Positions 8,342-17,144 of a stretch of DNA of 46,211 nucleotides are shown here, in pieces (the stretch's first letter is position 1; each line of letters begins with the position of its first letter). A program made the position numbers and the translations under genes. Source of the stretch: Bacillus hominis (GTDB lineage Bacteria > Bacillota > Bacilli > Bacillales > Bacillaceae_G); NCBI RefSeq assembly GCF_018332515.1, contig NZ_BOQD01000172.1, forward strand, positions 1 through 46,211, given 5' to 3'. Under the pieces are notes generated by a model. That model did no database searches. It worked only from the letters and a program-made list of their open reading frames with translations, and had not been told where the DNA came from.

Positions 8342-10297
8342 ATGACATTTTGGCAGTTTGCATTTAAAAACGTAACAAGGAACGCCAGAGCTTATTTCGC
8401 CTATTTTGTAAGCAGTGCGTTTTCCATTGCAATTTTTTTCTCATTTGCAGTTTACTTATTTCACCCTAAATTGCATACGACAGACGTGAATTATGCTCTA
8501 AGCATATTAATGACAATTTCAGAAGTTATCATTGTGTTCTTTTCATTTTTCTTTTTACTCTATTCAATTGGTACGTTTTTAAAAGTACGAAAAAAACAGT
8601 TTGGGATTTTAACTGTACTTGGTATATCTCAAAAACAATTAAAACGACTCATATTTATAGAAAATATGTTAATCGGTGTTCTTTCCATATTTTTTGGCAT
8701 TCAACTTGGACTTGTTTTTTCACAGTTCTTTTTATTAGTTACCGCAAAAATTACACATGTACCTGGTTTATATTTATATTGGCCAACTGGAGCCATTGTT
8801 TTAACTACGATAATTTTTATCGGGCTCTTTATTCTCGTATCATCTTTCACACCGATGCTCATCCGTACGAGAAAAGCTGTACGACTTTTAAAAGAAGGAA
8901 AACAACATAAAGAAAAAAAAGCATCCGTACTTATTTCTCTCTTTGGCGCGATATGCTTACTATCTGGATATGCGTTAGCAGCAAATCCACTATATTTCAT
9001 GTCTCTAGGCGACATAATTGGAGTTTTGTACGCCGTCTCTAGTATATTTGTCATTCCATCACTCATTGCAGCTGGAACATATTTTTTCTTTTCACAAATT
9101 AGCTTCTTGCTCATTCGCATATTAAAGACAAGAAGAAAGTTTTATATGAAACGTATCAATATGCTTTGGATTTCCGATTTAGCAACGCGTATTCGAACGA
9201 ATATTAACATGCTCTTTATTGTAGCGATGCTATCGACGCTCGCTTTTACGATGATTACATTCTTATATGGATTCGGGAAATTTACAAAGTTTGAGGAAAT
9301 TAGGCAAAACCCTTTCCCGTTTACGTATTTATCTCATACTGAAAATACGTTAGCTGATCAACATTTAAACTGGTTAGAGCAAAAATTTAATGAAGAGCAC
9401 TTTACTTATACAAAATTTAAAACGGATATATATGAAGTATCTTCGGCAGAAGAGAACCCGCAGCTCTATTATGCCATTAAACAAAGTGACTATAATATAC
9501 TTGCTAAGGCGTTAAACTGGGAACATCTCAACGTGAAGAATAATGAATCTTATATCCTTATTAAAGACATAGATGATCAATTCATTGGAACAATTTATGA
9601 TAAAGAAAAGAAAAATACTCTTACGCTTTCTCAAAACTCTTTACAGCTACAAGTGAAAGAATATAAAAGTTATAACCCTTTCCCAAATAGTTTAATATCA
9701 CACTTACTCGTACTATCTGATGAAAATGTAGAAGCATTATCAACTATTTCGAAACAAATGAGTGTATATAACTTTAACGTTCCGGATTGGGAGAAAGCAT
9801 ATAATATTGGCTCAGCGTTTATAACAAAAATCGATAACGACAATGCAGCGATTCAAGCAGAGCATCCACCGTTCCACGCAAGTGAAGCAAGTGACTCTCT
9901 ATACAAGACAAAACTAAATGTTGCTTCATTTTTCTTAATTGGAACTTTCCTAGGTGTTATTTTCTTTATCGGCGCTGGCAGTGTTCTTTACTTCCGGATG
10001 TATACAGATTTAACAAATGAGCAAGAAAAGTATATAACGGTTACGAAAATTGGCTTAACAGAAGATGAGATGAAACAATCTGCTACCATTCAACTTGCGA
10101 TTCTTTTCTTTGTTCCTTACATTATGGCATCGATTCATACGATGTTTGCGACAAAGATGTTGCAAGAAATATTGAATCTCTCATTATTCGCTGAGATTAC
10201 GGTTGTACTTGTAATCTTTGGAACAGTTGAAATTCTATTTTTCCTTTTAATTCGTTCCTTTTATATGCAAAAATTATCACAACACATTAAGTTTTAA
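8342..10297 (+). CDS. BceB-type FtsX-like permease 2
   Basis: FtsX-family permease of 651 residues, closest to permease 1: the first ~310 and last ~130 residues are nearly the same (for example GIQLGLVFSQFFLLVTAKITHVPG and ASFFLIGTFLGVIFFIGAGSV), while the extracellular domain (about 315-515) is clearly divergent. Ribosome site AGGAGG at 8327-8332, nine bases before the ATG. It directly precedes the only complete ATPase gene of the locus. Family role: peptide antibiotic recognition, signalling to the BceS-type kinase, and resistance. Confidence 0.9.
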   Translation: MTFWQFAFKNVTRNARAYFAYFVSSAFSIAIFFSFAVYLFHPKLHTTDVNYALSILMTISEVIIVFFSFFFLLYSIGTFLKVRKKQFGILTVLGISQKQLKRLIFIENMLIGVLSIFFGIQLGLVFSQFFLLVTAKITHVPGLYLYWPTGAIVLTTIIFIGLFILVSSFTPMLIRTRKAVRLLKEGKQHKEKKASVLISLFGAICLLSGYALAANPLYFMSLGDIIGVLYAVSSIFVIPSLIAAGTYFFFSQISFLLIRILKTRRKFYMKRINMLWISDLATRIRTNINMLFIVAMLSTLAFTMITFLYGFGKFTKFEEIRQNPFPFTYLSHTENTLADQHLNWLEQKFNEEHFTYTKFKTDIYEVSSAEENPQLYYAIKQSDYNILAKALNWEHLNVKNNESYILIKDIDDQFIGTIYDKEKKNTLTLSQNSLQLQVKEYKSYNPFPNSLISHLLVLSDENVEALSTISKQMSVYNFNVPDWEKAYNIGSAFITKIDNDNAAIQAEHPPFHASEASDSLYKTKLNVASFFLIGTFLGVIFFIGAGSVLYFRMYTDLTNEQEKYITVTKIGLTEDEMKQSATIQLAILFFVPYIMASIHTMFATKMLQEILNLSLFAEITVVLVIFGTVEILFFLLIRSFYMQKLSQHIKF

Positions 10298-10317
10298 GAA
10301 ATAGAAAGGTGATTATT

Positions 10318-11070
10318 ATGGAAGAAGTATTACACATCAAAAACGTCTCAAAAGTGTATGAGGGGAAAGTCCCTCATACCGCTTTAAAAAATATAAATTT
10401 ACACGTGGATAAAGGTGAATTCGTTGCGATCATGGGGCCGTCTGGAAGTGGTAAATCTACGTTTTTAAACGTTATTTCCACAATCGATTCACCTACTTCT
10501 GGAGAGGTCGTAATTAACGGAAAACAACCACATACATTCCGTAGAGAAAAATTAGCGATTTTTCGTCGCCAAGAATTAGGATTTGTTTTCCAAAACTTTA
10601 ACTTACTCGATACGTTAACAATCGGTGAAAATATCGTGTTACCTTTAACGTTAGATAATGTTCCTTTAAAAGAAATGGATCAAAAACTCGATAATATCTC
10701 AAAAAAACTTGGAATTGATCACATTTTAAATAAGCGTATTTTTGAAGTTTCAGGAGGACAAGCACAGCGTACTGCTGTAGCACGTGCTGTTATTCATCAC
10801 CCTTCTCTCTTACTAGCTGATGAACCGACAGGAAACTTGGACTCAAAGTCAGCTATTGATGTAATGGAATTATTTACGAAGCTAAACAAAGAAGAAGATG
10901 CAACAATTTTAATGGTTACGCACGATCCATTTGCAGCAAGTTATTGTAACCGTGTTATTTTCATTAAAGATGGCGAGCTTTACAATGAACTGCACCGCGG
11001 ATTGTATCGTGAGAAATTTTATCAAGAAATATTAGATGTTCTAGCATTATTAGGAGGAAGACGTGGATGA
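10318..11070 (+). CDS. bceA: BceA-type ABC transporter ATPase
   Basis: ABC ATPase of 250 residues of the MacB/LolD/BceA type: Walker A GPSGSGKST (40-48), Q-loop FVFQNFNLL, signature VSGGQAQR (Gln-to-Ala compared with the usual SGGQQQR), Walker B LLLADEPTG and H-loop THD. ATG at 10318 is chosen because AAAGGTG (10305-10311) is six bases away; a GTG at 10309 lies within that site. The stop overlaps the ATG of permease 3 by four bases. As the only intact ATPase here it probably energises all three permeases. The coding sequence has an internal perfect hairpin (10356-10364 with 10371-10379) echoed by the relics upstream. Confidence 0.92.
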   Translation: MEEVLHIKNVSKVYEGKVPHTALKNINLHVDKGEFVAIMGPSGSGKSTFLNVISTIDSPTSGEVVINGKQPHTFRREKLAIFRRQELGFVFQNFNLLDTLTIGENIVLPLTLDNVPLKEMDQKLDNISKKLGIDHILNKRIFEVSGGQAQRTAVARAVIHHPSLLLADEPTGNLDSKSAIDVMELFTKLNKEEDATILMVTHDPFAASYCNRVIFIKDGELYNELHRGLYREKFYQEILDVLALLGGRRG

Positions 11071-13046
11071 CATTTTGGCAATTTGCATTTAAAAATGTCT
11101 CGCGTAATTCGAAAGCATATTTCGCTTACTTTGTAAGTAGTGCGTTTTCTATTATGGTTTTCTTTTCATTTACTGTATACGCGTATCATCCGCGGTTACA
11201 AATTATGAATAAATTGCAGGAACAAGATCCGCTCATGAACTTAGCTGGCATGGCACAGTTTGTTATCGTTTTGTTCTCGTTCTTCTTTCTCTTATATTCT
11301 ATCGGGACATTTTTAAATGTCCGGAAACAACAATTTGGCGTTTTAACTGTTCTCGGTATTTCACACAAACAATTAAAACGGCTTTTGTTTACTGAGAATA
11401 TGATTATTGGAATACTAGCTATCTTTGCAGGTATTCAAGGCGGCCTTGTGTTTTCTAACTTTTTCTTACTCGTTACTTCTAAATTAACAAATGCAAAAGG
11501 CCTCTATTTATATTGGCCAACAGAAGCAATTATCGTTACAACAGTAACTTTTATTATTTTATTTTTCATCGTTTCTACATTTACACCGATGTTCATTCGT
11601 ACTCGTAAAACAACTCGATTAATTAAAAATAATAAAAGTGAAAAAGACGAAAAAAGACCATCTATACTCATTTCATTATTTGCCTTAATTTGTTTAGGGC
11701 TATGCTATTATATCGCCGGTTACCCACAAGGCTACGTAACAGAAAAAAATGTACAAAACGGCTCTGTAAACCTTATTATTTTATCTATTTTACCGCTCGT
11801 AGTAGTCGGAACGTATTTATTCTTTTCACAAACATTTCTCCTCTTTATCTTTATCTTAAAGAAGCGGAGAAAGTTTTATATGAAACAAATAAACATGTTA
11901 TGGATTTCAGATTTAGCTAGCCGTACGCGTAGTAATATTAATGTGCTCTTTATCGTTTCTATGTTGTCAGCACTTGCATTTACAATTATTATTGGGCTAT
12001 TTGCTGCTAATAATAATACGAAAGCATCGACATTAGAACGATATCCTTTCCCCTTCACATATACGTCCGAAGATGAAAATCCATTTGAACAAAAGCACAT
12101 TGCTACAATTGAAGCGGAGCTTACAAATGCTAATTTTCAATACAATAAGCATAAGGTTACAATGTTAAAAGATACCGCTTTAAAAGAAGACATTACTCTT
12201 ATGAAAATGAGTGACTATAACACACTTGCGAAACAATTAAAGAGATCGGAAATAACCCTTGATTCTACACAAGTTTATATTATTTCTCAGTACTCGCCAG
12301 AACTCTTAAATCTTGTATCAAATCCATTTGCAAAACAAAATACAATTACACTCGGATCAAATAAAAAGGAATTTCATATTAAAGGATTTATTAATAAAGG
12401 GATCGAACCAGCCTATGCATTCCCACATATAATTGTTGTACAAGATTATGTATTTGATAATATGATTCCTCATATTGAAACGACTATAGTTTATAACTAC
12501 TTCGTTGAGAACTGGGAAGATGCAAATGTTCCGACGAAAAATATATTAAAACATGTTAGTAATGATGCCGATAGCTTCTATAAGGCATATAAAGATACAG
12601 AATCGGCTCCTAACACCCCATTTAATATTCATATAGCTACTGATGATCTAAACTACAGTAAAGGAAATTCAATTGCTTTTTTCTTTATTTGGACATTTCT
12701 TGGCTTTATTTTCTTTATCGGGGCAGCCAGTGTTTTATACTTCCGTATGTATAACGACTTAACAACTGAAAAACAAAAGTACATTACAATTACAAAACTC
12801 GGCTTAACAGAATCAGAAATGTTTCGTTCCGCAACGATTCAATTAGGAATTTTATTTTTCATTCCTTATATCGTTGCTGGTATTCATACAATATTTGCGA
12901 TTCAGTTTTTACAAAGCATGTTTTCTTTCTCTTTATTAAAAGAATTAATCATTATACTTACGTTGTTCGGGATTATCGAGATTATTTTCTTCTTCTTAAT
13001 CCGTTCTCTGTACATTAATAAATTATCACAGCATATCAAGATATGA
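11067..13046 (+). CDS. bceB: BceB-type FtsX-like permease 3
   Basis: FtsX-family permease of 659 residues, translationally coupled to the ATPase (ATGA overlap), which is the canonical bceAB arrangement, so this is probably the original partner. N-terminus MTFWQFAFKNVSRNSKAYFAYF and C-terminus SLYINKLSQHIKI are shared with permeases 1 and 2, but this copy is the most divergent, especially in the extracellular domain (about 315-520). Predicted role: sensing and removal of a cell-wall-active peptide together with the ATPase and kinase. A strong terminator follows. Confidence 0.9.
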   Translation: MTFWQFAFKNVSRNSKAYFAYFVSSAFSIMVFFSFTVYAYHPRLQIMNKLQEQDPLMNLAGMAQFVIVLFSFFFLLYSIGTFLNVRKQQFGVLTVLGISHKQLKRLLFTENMIIGILAIFAGIQGGLVFSNFFLLVTSKLTNAKGLYLYWPTEAIIVTTVTFIILFFIVSTFTPMFIRTRKTTRLIKNNKSEKDEKRPSILISLFALICLGLCYYIAGYPQGYVTEKNVQNGSVNLIILSILPLVVVGTYLFFSQTFLLFIFILKKRRKFYMKQINMLWISDLASRTRSNINVLFIVSMLSALAFTIIIGLFAANNNTKASTLERYPFPFTYTSEDENPFEQKHIATIEAELTNANFQYNKHKVTMLKDTALKEDITLMKMSDYNTLAKQLKRSEITLDSTQVYIISQYSPELLNLVSNPFAKQNTITLGSNKKEFHIKGFINKGIEPAYAFPHIIVVQDYVFDNMIPHIETTIVYNYFVENWEDANVPTKNILKHVSNDADSFYKAYKDTESAPNTPFNIHIATDDLNYSKGNSIAFFFIWTFLGFIFFIGAASVLYFRMYNDLTTEKQKYITITKLGLTESEMFRSATIQLGILFFIPYIVAGIHTIFAIQFLQSMFSFSLLKELIIILTLFGIIEIIFFFLIRSLYINKLSQHIKI

Positions 13047-13048
13047 AT

Positions 13049-13083
13049 AAAATGGCCTTGTGCGTATTGCACAAGGCCATTTT
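13049..13083. terminator. Bidirectional terminator after permease 3 and the YjcZ-type gene
   Basis: Perfect 15-base stem, AAAATGGCCTTGTGC (13049-13063) with its complement at 13069-13083, loop of five bases. It lies between convergent genes and can serve both. Confidence 0.85.
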
Positions 13084-13099
13084 CAATAGTTTTTAATAA

Positions 13100-13288
13100 T
13101 TAGCAGTATCCACCATAGCCGCCGCCATAGCCACCATAACCGCCGTAACCACAACCACCGCCTCCGCCGAAGCAGCTAGCACCGATGATAATTAATAAAA
13201 TAAACAATACGATTAGAAGCGCAAAACCGCCTCCGCAACCACGTCTGCGGTCACAATCATCATGTCTGTGTTCACAATGTTCGCCCAT
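13100..13288 (-). CDS. YjcZ-type tiny glycine-rich spore protein
   Basis: Peptide of 62 residues in three parts: a charged His/Cys/Asp/Arg-rich head (1-16), the family-specific hydrophobic segment GFALLIVLFILLIIIGAS (about 21-38), and a Gly-Tyr tail with GGY repeats and several Cys. The hydrophobic part is the signature of the YjcZ family of tiny Bacillus transmembrane proteins, usually sporulation-associated. Ribosome site AGGAGGAAT precedes the ATG. The GGY/Cys tail recalls spore coat or exosporium peptides (inference). It stands alone and convergent with the Bce operon. Confidence 0.8.
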   Translation of the reverse strand: MGEHCEHRHDDCDRRRGCGGGFALLIVLFILLIIIGASCFGGGGGCGYGGYGGYGGGYGGYC

Positions 13289-13424
13289 TATTCTATTCCT
13301 CCTTTAGTATCATTCATAACAAGTTCAACTTGCTCTAAATGAGGGGATTCCATTTATATTATGTTTTCAGGGCAAATAGGAAGCTTGGCATTCCTAAAAA
13401 CGGGCTTGTTTTGAGAAATAGGCT

Positions 13425-13470
13425 AAAAAAAACAGGAAATACCTTTAGCGAGGCACCTCCTGTTTTTTTT
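13425..13470 (+). terminator. Orphan terminator, plus strand
   Basis: ACAGGA (13432-13437) pairs with TCCTGT (13458-13463), flanked by an A-run (13425-13431) and a T-run of eight (13463-13470). No annotated plus-strand gene ends here, since permease 3 has its own terminator. It could belong to a small RNA in 13330-13470 or work on the minus strand as a second stop for the gntR operon. Confidence 0.5.
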
Positions 13471-13519
13471 ATAAATATGTTCAGTAAAAATATAAAGCAA
13501 CATGCCATCTCACACAAAA

Positions 13520-13544
13520 AAAGAGGGAGTACTTCCCCCTCTTT
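13520..13544 (-). terminator. Terminator of the gntR/dga-like operon
   Basis: On the minus strand AAAGAGGG pairs with CCCTCTTT (13520-13527 with 13537-13544) followed by a T-rich run, six bases after the gntR stop codon. Confidence 0.75.
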
Positions 13545-13549
13545 ACTTC

Positions 13550-14275
13550 CTATATATCATAATTAACTACATAATGCTGCATTTCTGTATTGTAGTAGCC
13601 TTCACTATATTCAATTACTTCGCCAACTTCATCGTAAGAATAGCGCATACGTTTTAATAATGCAGCGCCTTCTTTTTCACCTAACGCTTCTGCAACGAAA
13701 CTAGGCGCAAATCCAACTGCGAATTCATCTCTGAAGTTTTCTAAATGTATACCTCGGTCCTCGACTAAATCGTAAAGCGATTGTAAATCAAAGTCCGATA
13801 AATCTGTACTTGCCATTTGCGCTGAGAAGTAGTGCGTATAATGAATATACGGCGCATCATTTAACGCATATAATCGTTCAATACGGAAACTCTCTTTACC
13901 GAATAATCGAAACGGCACTGTTCCTTCTTCATTATGAACCACTTCTGCCTTTAGCAATTTCTTTTGTACTTTATATCCTTCTTCCACTAACACTTCAGTA
14001 AATTTCTTACCCTTCGACAGTTTTGTCGCAGAAGTATTACGAATCACTTTCGTTCCTTTACCACTCTTCTTCTCCAAATATCCTTCTTGAGCGAGTTCTT
14101 TAATCGCATTACGAACTGTAATTTTGCTCACTTTGAACTCTTCCTCTAATTGTGGTTCAGAAGGAATATTCGTATGAATCGCATATACACCATGTAATAT
14201 TCGATCACGAATAATATTTTTTATTTGTAAATATAATGGTCCTTTTTTTCTCGTTACGTTCACCGTTACACCCAC
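13550..14275 (-). CDS. GntR-family (UTRA) transcriptional regulator
   Basis: Regulator of 241 residues: N-terminal GntR winged helix (PLYLQIKNIIRDRILHGVY...IPSEPQLEEEFKVSKITVRNAIKELAQEGYLEKKSGKGTKV split over residues 13-75) and a C-terminal UTRA ligand domain ending YYNTEMQHYVV. UTRA domains of this type bind sugar phosphates or amino sugars. The GTG start at 14275 shares its G with the stop of the kinase gene upstream. As the last gene of the operon it probably controls the operon itself, with a metabolite of the pathway as effector (inference). Confidence 0.88.
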   Translation of the reverse strand: MGVTVNVTRKKGPLYLQIKNIIRDRILHGVYAIHTNIPSEPQLEEEFKVSKITVRNAIKELAQEGYLEKKSGKGTKVIRNTSATKLSKGKKFTEVLVEEGYKVQKKLLKAEVVHNEEGTVPFRLFGKESFRIERLYALNDAPYIHYTHYFSAQMASTDLSDFDLQSLYDLVEDRGIHLENFRDEFAVGFAPSFVAEALGEKEGAALLKRMRYSYDEVGEVIEYSEGYYNTEMQHYVVNYDI

Positions 14276-15291
14276 TACCTTTCTACATCACCTACTGATG
14301 CCGTCATCGCCCGAAGTATATCTTTCTCTGATGACATTGGCGTATCACCGACGATTGTATGTGCAAGCATTCCAGCTGCTGACGCAAATGAAACAGCTTT
14401 CTCTGGTGCAAACTCTTCTATCTCGCCATGAATAATCCCGCTCGTATAAGCATCTCCAGCACCTATTCTATCATATACAGAAAACGTAAGTGTTTTTGCA
14501 AAAGTGAACGCCCCATCTTTACAAATAAATCCACGAAGTGAATGTGTATTATCGCTATTAATAGAGCGATGTGTACCAGCAATTGTAGCGATATGATACA
14601 TTTCAGCGACCTTTGGAATGAGATCCATCAGTTGTGCTTCTCGCTCTGTCTCTTCTGTTTTCATTCCAAGAACGAACATTGCATCTTTTTCATTCATCAT
14701 AACGATATTAGCAAGTCCAAGCATTTCTTCATAATGTGGTTTCGCCTGTTCATATCCATCTTCTCCCCAAAGCGACGGACGATAGTTGCAATCAAAAACG
14801 ACGGTGCCTCCATTTTCTTTAACTGCTTTCGCTAAAGATTTCATATGATGACGCACAGTATCATTCATTGCAAGTGTAATTCCGCAAAAATGGACGATAT
14901 CAATTTCCTTTGCGATTTCTTCAAATTGATACATCTCTTCACATGCCGTATTGAAACTACTTTCTAATCGATTCGAATATGTAACGCGGCTTGCCCGTGC
15001 GCCAAATCCATTTTCTAAAAAGTACATGCCAACATATTTACCGCCTCTTGAAATAAATGAAGGGCGAATACCTAATTTTTGAATGTGCGATACCGCAGCA
15101 TCTCCAACCGAGTTTTCCGGTAAAGTTGAAACAAGAAACCCTTCATGCCCGAGATGAGAAAGGGCCGCTGCAACGTTCACACCTGTACCAGAAAATGAGT
15201 AATTTAGAGTGTTAGCTTGCGACAACAATTCATATCCTGGTACTTGCAGGCGCATCATTACTTCGCCGAATGCTGCAATTTTCTTACGCAT
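14275..15291 (-). CDS. kdgK: 2-keto-3-deoxygluconate kinase (PfkB family)
   Basis: Sugar kinase of 338 residues. PfkB features: AAFGEVMMRL at the start, GGTGVNVA-like SGTGVNVAAALSHLG near residue 35, and the C-terminal signature DRIGAGDAYTSG with the catalytic Asp of GAGD. Family reaction: KDG + ATP to KDPG. The ATG at 15291 overlaps the aldolase stop codon by eight bases; a TTG at 15300 is possible. Its place behind a KDPG aldolase supports a ketodeoxy-sugar substrate, though if the incoming sugar is already phosphorylated this kinase would serve a second entry point. Confidence 0.83.
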   Translation of the reverse strand: MRKKIAAFGEVMMRLQVPGYELLSQANTLNYSFSGTGVNVAAALSHLGHEGFLVSTLPENSVGDAAVSHIQKLGIRPSFISRGGKYVGMYFLENGFGARASRVTYSNRLESSFNTACEEMYQFEEIAKEIDIVHFCGITLAMNDTVRHHMKSLAKAVKENGGTVVFDCNYRPSLWGEDGYEQAKPHYEEMLGLANIVMMNEKDAMFVLGMKTEETEREAQLMDLIPKVAEMYHIATIAGTHRSINSDNTHSLRGFICKDGAFTFAKTLTFSVYDRIGAGDAYTSGIIHGEIEEFAPEKAVSFASAAGMLAHTIVGDTPMSSEKDILRAMTASVGDVER

Positions 15292-16039
15292 ATTGATCAA
15301 CTAACTTCTTCACTACCGCTAATAATTCACTTACATCTTCTACTTTCGTATTACCAGTTTCTTTATCAATAATAGAAGAATACACATGCGGGATAACTTG
15401 CTCTACGTTTGCCTCTAACGCAATACGTACAATTGTTTCGAAGTTTTCTTTATCAATTCCGCCCGTTGGCTCTAATGCAAACCCTTCTTCCGCACAAGCT
15501 TTCACAACCGCGCGATATTCTTCTTCATGAGCTAAACCTTTCATTGGGAAGTATTTCAATGAATTTCCGCCCATATCACGTACAAGTGCGATTGCTGTTT
15601 TAATTGGAACGATTGCTTTTTCTTCCCCAGCCGCACTAATTGGTCCAGTAGAAATATTTACATAACCTACTTTTCCTGTTGGTGATACTAAACTATTAAT
15701 CCAGCTATCTTTTCCGCCTAGATTTGCGCGCGTTGCTCCAACTGAAGGGAACACTTGGTTAATATGACTGCCAGGATAATGCTTCGAAATTTCAGCTACA
15801 ACTGCTGCTTGGCGATTATCTCCTGCACCTAGTCCGATTGATACAGCGTCATCAATTTCTTTTCCGTATGCTTTCATCGCAATTACTGCTTCTTCTACTG
15901 TTGGATAATCTTTTGATAACACACCAACGACTACATAACCTTCTGCTGCTTCAAAAATATCTTTCGCATTTTCGATATCGTTCGCTAATACATTTAATGC
16001 TACGCGGCCTTTATAAAAACGTTTTTGAATGGTTGTCAT
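15284..16039 (-). CDS. dgaF: KDGP aldolase, DgaF-like
   Basis: Protein of 251 residues of the KDGP-aldolase family (formerly a DUF), distinct from the small Eda-type aldolase. Visible features include RVALNVLANDIENAKDIFEAAEGYVVVG at the N-terminus (in two stretches), SIGLGAGDN, a central INISTGP-like strand VGYVNISTGPIS and the C-terminal VIPHVYSSIID. Predicted reaction: 2-keto-3-deoxy-6-phosphogluconate to pyruvate and glyceraldehyde 3-phosphate. It lies one base after the DgaE-like gene; the pair DgaE-DgaF is the known D-glucosaminate pathway of Salmonella and enterococci. Confidence 0.82.
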   Translation of the reverse strand: MTTIQKRFYKGRVALNVLANDIENAKDIFEAAEGYVVVGVLSKDYPTVEEAVIAMKAYGKEIDDAVSIGLGAGDNRQAAVVAEISKHYPGSHINQVFPSVGATRANLGGKDSWINSLVSPTGKVGYVNISTGPISAAGEEKAIVPIKTAIALVRDMGGNSLKYFPMKGLAHEEEYRAVVKACAEEGFALEPTGGIDKENFETIVRIALEANVEQVIPHVYSSIIDKETGNTKVEDVSELLAVVKKLVDQYA

Positions 16040-16040
16040 T

Positions 16041-17144
16041 TTAGTTTCCCCCTACAATTTCTCTCATTTTTTCTTCAATAACATGTATATCATCACCTTG
16101 AAGTGGACGGGGATCGATATCAAAGAATCCTTGTCTTACTCCGTAATCACGTGTGTAAATTGCGATTTCCCCTTCGCGTAATGCTGTCACAACGTCTTTT
16201 GCTGATTTATTTAATTCTTGCTCGTTAATATGAATGCGTGCTCTAAAGATTGCTCTTCCTGCTTCATCTTGAACGATCGTTACATTTACACCGTTTAATT
16301 CTTTCAGCGGCATAAGTACTTGTAACAGCTCTTTTTCTTGCTGGCTCTTATCTTCTTTTACTCCGTACTCATCAAGCGCTTGAAGTAAACCGAAAGTCGT
16401 CTCTTTCCCAACTTTCATACTTCTTCCGATGCAATGTAATTGCACTTTCAGCCATTCAATATATTTTCGTTTACCGCCGACAATACCAGAAGTAGGTCCT
16501 TCAATCGCTTTTGAACCGCTATAAATGGCTAAATCTGAATACTTCACATATTTTTGAATATCTTCTTCAGCTGCTGCATCGACGATAAGTGGTATGTTAT
16601 TTCGCTGCGCTACTTCCCATGCCTCTTCAACAGAAATCATATTTTTTTGCACTGCATGATGTGATTTCACATAAAGAATTGCCGCTGTATTTTCACCGAT
16701 TGCATCTTCAATATGTTCTGCTTTCCCTTCATTTGCGTAGCCAACTTCTACAAGTTTCCCGCCGCCTAAATAAATCATCGTTTCAACAGGAGCACCGTAT
16801 TGAACGTTATGACCTTTTAACATAATCACTTCGTTTTTCGCGATGACCTCTTGATGAAGTCTTTCACTTTTACGTCGATTTCCTTCTGTAACAATACCAG
16901 CGATAGAAAGCGCAATTCCGCTCGATGCTGAGTTCACAACGACCGCTGCCTCTGAATCTAGAATTCTCGCAATATGGTCTCCTGCTTTATCTACTAAATC
17001 TGCAATTTCCACATAATTTTGTCCACCATGCTTCATCGCATCCATAACTGTATCTGTCGGAGCAGATACACCTAAAATACTCATTCTACCGCTCGCATTA
17101 ATAACTCTTTTTAATCCGTACTTAGCATTCAATGAATAACCCAT
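16041..17144 (-). CDS. dgaE: PLP-dependent ammonia lyase, DgaE-like
   Basis: Protein of 367 residues of the SelA-like fold-type I PLP family. It starts YGLKRVINASGRMSILG (typical of DgaE/SelA relatives) and carries the probable PLP-binding lysine in YSGSKAIEGPTSGIVGG (near 215). Predicted reaction: D-glucosaminate 6-phosphate to 2-keto-3-deoxy-6-phosphogluconate plus ammonia. It overlaps the metallohydrolase gene upstream by 23 bases and is one base from the aldolase gene, so all act together. SelA itself is excluded by the operon and by the absence of SelB or selenium genes nearby. Confidence 0.82.
   Translation of the reverse strand: MGYSLNAKYGLKRVINASGRMSILGVSAPTDTVMDAMKHGGQNYVEIADLVDKAGDHIARILDSEAAVVVNSASSGIALSIAGIVTEGNRRKSERLHQEVIAKNEVIMLKGHNVQYGAPVETMIYLGGGKLVEVGYANEGKAEHIEDAIGENTAAILYVKSHHAVQKNMISVEEAWEVAQRNNIPLIVDAAAEEDIQKYVKYSDLAIYSGSKAIEGPTSGIVGGKRKYIEWLKVQLHCIGRSMKVGKETTFGLLQALDEYGVKEDKSQQEKELLQVLMPLKELNGVNVTIVQDEAGRAIFRARIHINEQELNKSAKDVVTALREGEIAIYTRDYGVRQGFFDIDPRPLQGDDIHVIEEKMREIVGGN

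Noticed and set aside
13339-13566. 75-codon frame after the YjcZ-type gene
   Set aside because: No ribosome site, runs through two terminators and ends in the gntR gene; composition does not look coding.
14542-14835. Frames opposite to the kinase, aldolase, DgaE-like, men and glg genes
   Set aside because: Antisense shadows of clearly functional genes; no ribosome sites or recognisable domains.
16041-17144. Selenocysteine synthase SelA
   Set aside because: The protein shares the fold, but the operon is catabolic, and the length and N-terminus fit DgaE-like lyases.
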